Assembly (NCBI RefSeq): GCF_040741455.2
Contig: NZ_CP160328.2
Span: forward strand, 2,227,623-2,291,622
Length of the DNA: 64,000 nucleotides
Direction: 5' to 3'
Origin: Snodgrassella alvi
GTDB lineage: Bacteria; Pseudomonadota; Gammaproteobacteria; Burkholderiales; Neisseriaceae
Below the pieces are notes generated by a model. The model saw nothing but the letters and a program-made list of their open reading frames with translations. It did no database searches and was not told the origin of the DNA. Shown here piece by piece: positions 57,876 to 64,000 of the stretch (position 1 is its first letter; every line of letters begins with the position of its first letter). The translations under genes and the position numbers were made by a program.

Positions 57876-59298
57876 GAGGCTTATGCTGGCCTGCGTGAAA
57901 AGAAGAAACACTGAGTGCAGTTGGCAGTGGTTCAGAAAAGGATGGTTCTTCTTCAGAGCTAACTTGGTGCGTTATGTTGTCACAGGCAATGGGATCGCTT
58001 GCATCGTTAAGTATGCGGATTTCCTGCTGCGGAAATGGAAATTCTATACCTACTTCTTTAAAGCGGTTCCATATCTCCAGCAAAATGGCTGAGTTAATGC
58101 TCATAAATCCATTTTCGGGATCGCGAATCCAGTAATTAACGTACAGATTGATACCCGAATCGGCAAACTCAGTGACATAACTGTTTGGTTTTGGGTCGTC
58201 GCACACTCTTGCCTGTTTGGCTGCTGCTTCTTTTAATATTTCAAGTGCCTGTGGCAGGTCGGTATTGTAAGCAACCTGTAAGGTAAGATTGTTAGACATG
58301 ATTTTGCTGGAATAGGAATCATTGATTACAGTATTGGAAACAAAGGTATCGTTAGGAATCAATGCTTCAGAACCATCACTGCTGCGCAAGACCACAAAAC
58401 GAGCGGTTATTTTGGTCACATAACCGGTAAAATTATTGATATTCAGCCGGTCGCCCGGTCTTACGGAATGGTCTGCCAAAATGATAAAACCAGATACATA
58501 GTTACTGGCAATTTTTTGCAAACCCAAACCAAGTCCAACACCCAATGCACCACCGAATACAGACAGAATAGTGAGATTGATACCTACCATTGGAAGCGCA
58601 ATCAGTACAGCCACAACCACAAGCAGAGTTTTAACAATTTTCACCAGCACATAGCGCAGATTTACATCAAGTTTTTCTGCTTTAAGTATATGCTGTTCGG
58701 TGATGCGCGATAGCCACATTGCGATAATGATAGCGATGCCAACAATAATGCTGCCGGTAATGACGGTGTACAGACTCAGACTGGTTGAACCTATTGGCAA
58801 GGCCAGTGATTTGAGTAATCGAATAATAAAGGTATCCAGACTGGTGAGCCAGAGCAGAAAGCATACCCATAAAAAGGTAGAAAGAGACCGCTCATAGCGT
58901 TCGTTGAAGCGGTTATTGGGTATGGCGTTGTGCAATACGGCCATGATAATACGAATCATCAGCAGCCAGCGTGCGGTAAAGGCCGTAAGCTGAAGCCACA
59001 GAACAGATTCACCGGTACTGACGCGCCAGATAACCATGGCAATGATGGTACACAGTAACAGTAATACCGGCCATAATAAGCGTGTAATAAAATGAAACAG
59101 AACCGGAAATTTGATTTCTCTTTGCTGAGTATGTCGGTTGATGACGGCCAGTATTTTCAAGCTTAGCCAGTACGTACCAAACATAATTATCACAGCAAAG
59201 GCAAGTTCGAGCCAGCCACTGCTGGTTTTTAAGCTGTGTACCATCAGGCGTGCCAGAAATTCTTTGCGGGCAAACATGGAGTCGAAATAGTTATTCAT
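57868..59298 (-). CDS. MscS-family mechanosensitive channel
   Basis: A 476-residue protein with about six helices in the N-terminal half, then the MscS domain. The pore helix and beta-domain are visible as SVFGGALGVGLGLGLQKIASN and HSVRPGDRLNINNFTGYV, with RSSDGSEALIPNDTF after. It has more helices than E. coli MscS, so it resembles the YbdG/YnaI-like group. It opens under membrane tension to release solutes. ATG 59298 is preferred; an in-frame TTG lies 18 bases upstream. It is first in a three-gene unit with nudB and the EEP-family gene. Confidence 0.9.
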   Translation of the reverse strand: MNNYFDSMFARKEFLARLMVHSLKTSSGWLELAFAVIIMFGTYWLSLKILAVINRHTQQREIKFPVLFHFITRLLWPVLLLLCTIIAMVIWRVSTGESVLWLQLTAFTARWLLMIRIIMAVLHNAIPNNRFNERYERSLSTFLWVCFLLWLTSLDTFIIRLLKSLALPIGSTSLSLYTVITGSIIVGIAIIIAMWLSRITEQHILKAEKLDVNLRYVLVKIVKTLLVVVAVLIALPMVGINLTILSVFGGALGVGLGLGLQKIASNYVSGFIILADHSVRPGDRLNINNFTGYVTKITARFVVLRSSDGSEALIPNDTFVSNTVINDSYSSKIMSNNLTLQVAYNTDLPQALEILKEAAAKQARVCDDPKPNSYVTEFADSGINLYVNYWIRDPENGFMSINSAILLEIWNRFKEVGIEFPFPQQEIRILNDASDPIACDNITHQVSSEEEPSFSEPLPTALSVSSFHAGQHKPHE

Positions 59299-59532
59299 GG
59301 TGGGGCAAAGAAACAATATTTGAATATAACCTTAATGGTAGGCGTTTTAGTGGAGTTCTGTAAACCGTCGTTATCAAAATTTAGTATGGCTACTGAAATG
59401 TTTTGGGTTAATGATGTGACTTAAGAACAGTAAAGTGACATTTTGGGCTACAGTGATACAAAGAGATCTCATAGTATGTCTGTATATAAAACAGTTATTC
59501 ACAATATTTGGATGGAAATGGCAGACTATTAT

Positions 59533-59561
59533 TTGATTCTGTATGCAAAAATATTTATAAT
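59533..59561 (+). promoter_or_regulatory. Promoter of the rpsF operon
   Basis: TTGATT at 59533-59538 and a perfect TATAAT at 59556-59561 are separated by 17 bases, about 70 bases upstream of the rpsF ATG. Confidence 0.8.
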
Positions 59562-59580
59562 AGCTGGTTTTCCAACCTTG

Positions 59581-59606
59581 CCCTTTACACTTCGCATGGT
59601 AAAGGG
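59581..59606 (+). promoter_or_regulatory. Leader hairpin of rpsF
   Basis: CCCTTTAC and GTAAAGGG form a perfect 8-bp stem around a 10-base loop (ACTTCGCATG), 24 bases before the rpsF ATG. Many bacteria have an S6:S18-binding leader at this position that represses the operon. The fit to that consensus could not be confirmed by eye, so autoregulation is an inference from position. Confidence 0.45.
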
Positions 59607-59630
59607 ATTGATTAGCCACAAGGAGTATTC

Positions 59631-60011
59631 ATGCGTCATTATGAAATCGTGTTCATTGTCCATCCGGATCAAAGCGAACAGGTCGGTGCCATGGTTGAGC
59701 GTTACAAAACCATGATTACTGATGCCAACGGTAAAATTCACCGTTTGGAAGACTGGGGTCGCCGTCAGCTGGCTTACCCGATCAACAAAATTCACAAAGC
59801 ACACTATGTGCTGATGAACGTTGAAACTACACCAGAAGTGATTGACGAAATTGAGACTGCGTTCCGCTTTAATGATGCGGTACTGCGTCATCTGACTGTG
59901 AAAATGGACGCAGCAGTAACTGAAGCTTCTCCGATGATGAAAGACGAGAAGTCCAAGAATCTGTTAGCAGGTAACAGCACTGAAGCCACTTCAGAGCAAG
60001 CTGAAGCCTGA
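59631..60011 (+). CDS. rpsF: 30S ribosomal protein S6
   Basis: Binds 16S rRNA together with S18 in the platform of the small subunit. [18 protein letters not shown] and [21 protein letters not shown] are diagnostic. The protein is 126 residues with a C-terminal tail rich in Glu, Ser and Ala, as in other betaproteobacteria. AAGGAG lies seven bases before the ATG. It opens the rpsF-priB-rpsR-rplI operon. Confidence 0.98.
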   Translation: MRHYEIVFIVHPDQSEQVGAMVERYKTMITDANGKIHRLEDWGRRQLAYPINKIHKAHYVLMNVETTPEVIDEIETAFRFNDAVLRHLTVKMDAAVTEASPMMKDEKSKNLLAGNSTEATSEQAEA

Positions 60012-60030
60012 TTAATTTATTGAGGCTGGT

Positions 60031-60327
60031 TTGCTGAATCAATTATGCCTTTGTGCTCAGATTAAAAGTCTGAATGAATTACGTTATACCCCCGCTGGTT
60101 TGCCGGTATTGACGATGTGGCTTACCCATGAATCGTGGCAGATGGAGCTACAACAGCGGTTTCTGGCGAAAATGGAAATTCAGGCAAAAGCATTAGGTGA
60201 TTTGGCTGCACACTGGCCGTATCAGCCGGGTAGTATGGTGGAAATCAATGGATTTCTGAGCCAAAAAGGTATTTATCATTCCCGGCCGGTACTGCATATC
60301 CAACAAATTCGCGAATATAAAGGTTAA
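60031..60327 (+). CDS. priB: Primosomal replication protein N
   Basis: A 98-residue OB-fold protein that binds single-stranded DNA and takes part in PriA-dependent restart. [20 protein letters not shown] and the end [12 protein letters not shown] match the family. The start is TTG at 60031, six bases after TGAGG; no ATG in a suitable place exists. It sits between rpsF and rpsR as in E. coli and Neisseria, with 19 and 5 bases to its neighbours. Confidence 0.94.
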   Translation: MLNQLCLCAQIKSLNELRYTPAGLPVLTMWLTHESWQMELQQRFLAKMEIQAKALGDLAAHWPYQPGSMVEINGFLSQKGIYHSRPVLHIQQIREYKG

Positions 60328-60332
60328 ACGAC

Positions 60333-60563
60333 ATGGCTCGTCAATCATTCAAACGTAGAAAATTTTGCCGCTTCACTGCGGAAGGTATCAAACAGGTTGA
60401 TTATAAAGCAGTTGACTTGTTAAAAGATTTTATTACCGAAAACGGTAAAATCATTCCGGCTCGTATTACTGGAACCAAAGCACATTATCAGCGTCAGCTA
60501 TCTACAGCGGTAAAACGTGCCCGTTTTCTGGCTTTACTGCCTTACACCGATCAACATAAATAA
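60333..60563 (+). CDS. rpsR: 30S ribosomal protein S18
   Basis: A 76-residue basic protein that pairs with S6 on 16S r[23 protein letters not shown] and the later [21 protein letters not shown] region ([13 protein letters not shown]) are diagnostic. It begins 5 bases after priB, so the two are likely coupled. Confidence 0.98.
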   Translation: MARQSFKRRKFCRFTAEGIKQVDYKAVDLLKDFITENGKIIPARITGTKAHYQRQLSTAVKRARFLALLPYTDQHK

Positions 60564-60578
60564 TAAGGAAGAGTTATT

Positions 60579-61034
60579 ATGCAGATTATTTTGTTAGAAA
60601 AAGTCGGTGGCCTGGGTAATCTGGGTGATCTAGTTAATGTAAAAAACGGCTATGCCCGTAATTTTCTGATTCCTCAGGGCAAAGCACAGCGTGCCAATGC
60701 TGCCAATCTGGCTGCATTTGAAGAAAAACGCGCTGAGTATGAAGCTCATCAAGCAGCAGTATTGGCCGATGCCGAAGCACGCAAGCTGAAACTGGATGGT
60801 CAGACAATCAGCGTTGCTCAGAAAGCTGGTGTGGACGGCCGTTTGTTTGGTTCAGTTACTACTCATGATATTGCAGAAGCCATTAAAGCAGCAGTCGGTG
60901 TGGAAGTAGTGAAAGCTAATGTACGTCTGCCTAACGGTCCGTTAAAAGCTATTGGCGAATATGAAATCGAAGTAGCGCTACACAGTGATGCTGTGGCTGC
61001 TATTACGGTAACTGTTGTGGCTGCTGCTGAATAA
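60579..61034 (+). CDS. rplI: 50S ribosomal protein L9
   Basis: A 151-residue two-domain protein that binds 23S rRNA near the base of the L1 stalk. The N-terminal [19 protein letters not shown] and [15 protein letters not shown] are diagnostic. A long connecting helix and the C-terminal domain ([14 protein letters not shown]) are complete. TAAGGAAGAG precedes the ATG. It is the last gene of the operon and is followed by a terminator. Confidence 0.98.
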   Translation: MQIILLEKVGGLGNLGDLVNVKNGYARNFLIPQGKAQRANAANLAAFEEKRAEYEAHQAAVLADAEARKLKLDGQTISVAQKAGVDGRLFGSVTTHDIAEAIKAAVGVEVVKANVRLPNGPLKAIGEYEIEVALHSDAVAAITVTVVAAAE

Positions 61035-61063
61035 GTATAACTGACCACACATCAGGAAAGCGT

Positions 61064-61096
61064 AAGCTGTCTGGATTATTCCAGACAGCTTTTTTG
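61064..61096 (+). terminator. Terminator of the rpsF-rplI operon
   Basis: An 11-bp stem (AGCTGTCTGGA with TCCAGACAGCT) around a TTAT loop is followed by a run of six T. It starts 30 bases after the rplI stop codon. Confidence 0.9.
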
Positions 61097-61154
61097 TTAT
61101 AGATGGTAAAAATAGTTTAGACTGTGCATAAAGCATATATTAGGAACCATAATA

Positions 61155-62231
61155 ATGAAATACCTACTGATTACAGGTGCAGCTTTATTGCTGACGGCCT
61201 GCCAAAGCACACAATCTATCCAGAATAAACCAATTAAACCTGTTGTAACGGCTACTGTAACCACACAGACTGATGAAAAAGTGTTTGCATTAACCGATAG
61301 CGGTTTGGATTTGCTAGGCCGTAATGATGTGAACCGCTTTATTGATAATGAGATAAAACGTGGTCACTACAGCCGCGAGCAACTGGAGAATTTTTTTCGG
61401 CAAGTACGCTATCGCCCGAGTATTATCCGTGGCATGGATAAGCCGGGCACCTCTCTGCCGTGGTATACCTTTGTTCAGAATAATGCAAATAATGTGCGTA
61501 TCAGTACAGGTAACTCTTTTTGGCAGAATAATGCTGCTGTGATTCAGGAGGTTTCCAAACGCTATGGTGTAACGCCACAATTACTGGTTGCAATAGTGGG
61601 TATTGAAACCAATTATGGCGCGAGCATGGGATCGTATCGTGTGGCAGATGCGCTGACTACCCTTGGGTATCACTACCCGCGCCGTGCAGCTTATTTTCAG
61701 CGCGAGCTGGCAGAATTTTTGCAGCTGGCTTATGAGGAAAAGCAGGATCCATTTAGTTTTAAAGGTAGTTTTGCCGGAGCAATGGGTATGCCGCAGTTTA
61801 TGCCATCCAGTTTTCATCAATATGCTGTAGATTGGGATGGTGACGGGCATAGGGATATCTGGCGCAATGCCGGTGATACGCTGGCTTCAGTGGCTAATTA
61901 TATGAAGCAACATGGCTGGAAGTCTGGTGCACCGATTGCGGTACAGGTGAGTATGCAGCCAACGCCACAATTACAACAGATTATTGATGAGCCAACTTCC
62001 CTAAAATATACTGCTGGACAATTGCGTCAACTGGGTGTGGTGATTCCGGCGCAGATAGCTAATCAGGAGAAGGGTATTTTGTACCGGCTAGAAATTTCAC
62101 CCGGTGTGTATGATTACTGGTTTGGGCTAAATAATTTCTATACTGTCTGGCAATATAATCACAGCCGGCATTATGTGGCTGCGGTGCGGCAGATTGCCAA
62201 TAATCTGGCTGATGCTAATGCAAATTTATAA
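61155..62231 (+). CDS. mltB: Membrane-bound lytic murein transglycosylase B
   Basis: A 358-residue lipoprotein that cleaves peptidoglycan to 1,6-anhydro products. A type II signal peptide ends at LLTAC (Cys16). VGIETNYGAS contains the catalytic Glu151. AGAMGMPQFMPSSFHQYAVD is the second family motif, and DGDGHRDIW resembles the EF-hand-like calcium site described for MltB. The protein is outer-membrane attached unless Asp at position +2 rules apply; here +2 is Gln, which favours the outer membrane. Confidence 0.94.
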   Translation: MKYLLITGAALLLTACQSTQSIQNKPIKPVVTATVTTQTDEKVFALTDSGLDLLGRNDVNRFIDNEIKRGHYSREQLENFFRQVRYRPSIIRGMDKPGTSLPWYTFVQNNANNVRISTGNSFWQNNAAVIQEVSKRYGVTPQLLVAIVGIETNYGASMGSYRVADALTTLGYHYPRRAAYFQRELAEFLQLAYEEKQDPFSFKGSFAGAMGMPQFMPSSFHQYAVDWDGDGHRDIWRNAGDTLASVANYMKQHGWKSGAPIAVQVSMQPTPQLQQIIDEPTSLKYTAGQLRQLGVVIPAQIANQEKGILYRLEISPGVYDYWFGLNNFYTVWQYNHSRHYVAAVRQIANNLADANANL

Positions 62232-62689
62232 TGTTTAATTTGTCACTTTGTCCAAGCTACCTGCTGAGCTAGGTAGCTTGGCGAGTAAGCTAAGCTATCT
62301 TCTGAATTTTGTACCGAAAACATAGAGCTACGAAGAAATGTGTTGAACTCATTATTCCAATTGTATAAATTAGTCTGAGTTGTTTGATGTAAAGCTGGTA
62401 TGGGTGCAGTAAATTATGTTTTACATTAGAATTAATCTGCTAGTGGCAATGAATTACAGAATGTAAAAAAGCCGTTTGCTGTAAATGATTGAATTCTTAC
62501 TGACAGCCCTTATTAATATCATTTCTTCTAAACAATTTCTTATTGTTACCTACGATTTTTTGCTGTCTTTTATCCTAACCACTTTTAGGTGTTTTTGGTT
62601 ACAATGTGGTGCCTGTCTGTGTATTTCTGACAGATAAAATTTCTTTTTTTGAGTTTAGATTCTGCTGTGGCTGGCGGTTGTGGACGGTT
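62232..62689. other. Intergenic region between mltB and dnaX
   Basis: About 460 bases. An 11-bp perfect hairpin (CCAAGCTACCT with AGGTAGCTTGG, 62252-62281) lies 20 bases after mltB and may end its transcript, though no T tract follows. No 4.5S RNA consensus or other RNA gene was recognised ahead of dnaX. No coding trace was seen. Confidence 0.5.
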
Positions 62690-64000
62690 ATGACTTATCA
62701 AGTATTGGCGCGTAAATGGCGGCCGAAAAGGTTTGCCGATTTAGTGGGGCAGGAGCATGTGGTTAAGGCATTGGTGAATGCGCTTGATAAAGGCCGTTTG
62801 CACCATGCGTATATGCTGACTGGAACACGAGGTGTAGGTAAAACTACCATTGCCCGTATTCTGGCTAAAAGTCTCAATTGTTTGCATGTTGAACATGGCG
62901 AACCTTGTAATCAGTGTGATTCATGCCGTCAGATTGATGCTGGGCGCTTCGTTGATGTACTGGAAATTGATGCGGCCTCTAATACAGGGATTGATAATAT
63001 CCGTGAGGTGCTGGAAAACGCTCAGTATGCACCTACGATGGGACGCTATAAGGTATATATCATTGACGAAGTGCATATGCTGTCTAAAAGTGCATTCAAT
63101 GCCATGCTTAAAACGCTGGAAGAACCACCGGAACATGTGAAGTTTATTCTGGCTACAACTGACCCACAAAAAGTACCGATTACAGTATTGAGCCGCTGCC
63201 TCCAATTTGTGTTGCGTAATCTGAACAGCACGCAGGTACATGATCATCTGGTTTATGTATTACAGCAGGAACAGATTGATTATGAAGATGCGGCATTGTT
63301 GCTGTTAGGGAGAGCTGCTGCCGGTTCCATGCGCGATGCACTTAGTTTGCTTGATCAGGCAATTGCAATTGGTTCTGGCAAGGTGACTGAAACAAATGTG
63401 CGCAATATGATTGGCGCGGTGGATAAAAGCTATTTGTATGCTTTACTGGAAGCGCTGGCTACAGGTGATGGAAAAGCTTTGTTATCCAAGGCTGAAGAAA
63501 TGGCTAGCTGTGCGGTGGGTTTTGACAGTGCGTTGACAGAGCTGGCTTTATTGTTACAGCGTTTAACTATTTTGCAATCAGTTCCTTCAGCCATTGCATC
63601 GGATGAACCGGAATATGCGGCTTTAACCCGCTTTGCCGGCCAGTTTTCTGGTGAACAGATACAACTCTACTATCAATGCGCTTTACGAGGTAAAGCGGAT
63701 TTACCTCTGGCACCCGATGAGAAAGCTGGGTTTGTGATGACTTTACTGCGCATGTTGGCTTTTACACCACTTGCTGCAGTAAATACTCAACGTCTGCATG
63801 GTCAGCTTAGCGGCACTCAGCTGCAAAATGCACCGGATAGTAATCTTTCGGTTGCCGACGGATCATCACTTAAATCTGTGGAGACGGCAGAATCTGGGAA
63901 TATATCGGATAACGAAGGGGTGAGCACTGATGCTGAGCAAAATGTACAGGCAGAGCTCGCTACACACGTGGAAACCACGCCAGCAGCAACAACTAGTGGT
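62690..64000 (+). CDS. dnaX: DNA polymerase III subunits gamma and tau, 5' part
   Basis: The clamp-loader ATPase. It begins MTYQVLARKWRPKRFADLVG and runs open to the window end (437 codons seen). Walker A is GTRGVGKTT and Walker B is IIDEVHML. The zinc-binding cysteines are in CLHVEHGEPCNQCDSCR, and ATTDPQKVPITVLSRC holds sensor 1 and the arginine-finger SRC. After about residue 370 the sequence enters the variable Ser/Glu/Ala-rich linker. Any programmed frameshift site that would make gamma is beyond the window. Confidence 0.96.
   Translation, partial: MTYQVLARKWRPKRFADLVGQEHVVKALVNALDKGRLHHAYMLTGTRGVGKTTIARILAKSLNCLHVEHGEPCNQCDSCRQIDAGRFVDVLEIDAASNTGIDNIREVLENAQYAPTMGRYKVYIIDEVHMLSKSAFNAMLKTLEEPPEHVKFILATTDPQKVPITVLSRCLQFVLRNLNSTQVHDHLVYVLQQEQIDYEDAALLLLGRAAAGSMRDALSLLDQAIAIGSGKVTETNVRNMIGAVDKSYLYALLEALATGDGKALLSKAEEMASCAVGFDSALTELALLLQRLTILQSVPSAIASDEPEYAALTRFAGQFSGEQIQLYYQCALRGKADLPLAPDEKAGFVMTLLRMLAFTPLAAVNTQRLHGQLSGTQLQNAPDSNLSVADGSSLKSVETAESGNISDNEGVSTDAEQNVQAELATHVETTPAATTSG

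Noticed and set aside
62232..62689. 4.5S (SRP) RNA gene ahead of dnaX
   Set aside because: The conserved GGTCAGGTCCGGAAGGAAGC-type core is absent.

Overview
The window looks like core chromosome from an AT-rich member of the Neisseriaceae (Betaproteobacteria). Supporting signs are a dihydrolipoamide dehydrogenase that carries its own N-terminal lipoyl domain (the Neisseria P64k architecture), priB between rpsF and rpsR, a DHBP synthase fused to a degenerate GTP-cyclohydrolase-II-like domain, and an inverted pair of DNA-uptake-sequence-like motifs (AGGCTGCCTGAA type). The AT-rich base composition, the cytochrome bo oxidase operon and the loose gene packing suggest a host-associated genus such as Snodgrassella. 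That genus call is an inference, not a proof.

Layout. 1-2210: end of gloB, dgt, then a tRNA-Arg/tRNA-Glu unit with a clear promoter and terminator. 2781-9588: recG and ilvD on the minus strand, then three RDD-family membrane-protein loci, one of them a clear pseudogene. 9743-15854: nusB, ribH, a DMT-family exporter, ribB/ribBA, a DUF805 protein, ribE and an acyl-CoA thioesterase; most of riboflavin synthesis lies here. 15938-20307: corA, ppx and glnA. 20712-23382: a DmpA-type peptidase with a GPH-family symporter. 23861-26639: aroE-mtgA, then cbpA-cbpM on the opposite strand. 27569-33845: the pyruvate dehydrogenase cluster aceE-aceF-lpdA. 34100-36606: an AI-2E-family protein, rpsT and a BASS-family transporter. 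36741-40441: recX-gph and galM-rarA. 40606-42407: a small cysteine-containing exported protein and thrC. 42486-48658: two cation/proton antiporters around a Dyp-type peroxidase, then a YajR-like MFS transporter. 48755-53490: cyoABCDE. 54515-59298: hemB, an EEP-family phosphatase, nudB and an MscS-like channel. 59631-61034: rpsF-priB-rpsR-rplI. 61155-64000: mltB and the 5' part of dnaX.

Most genes are intact and ordinary. The genes work in recognisable groups: carbon entry to acetyl-CoA, an aerobic quinol oxidase with its heme supply (hemB, cyoE), flavin synthesis, ion homeostasis and replication/repair. I saw no transposase, prophage, CRISPR array, toxin-antitoxin pair or defence island.

The less explained material is in long AT-rich gaps. 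These hold a decayed RDD gene with a visible nonsense codon and frameshifts, several start-less open stretches that may be gene remnants, and a two-hairpin plus T-tract structure upstream of the Dyp-type peroxidase that could be a small RNA or leader attenuator. I did not find a convincing new multi-gene system.
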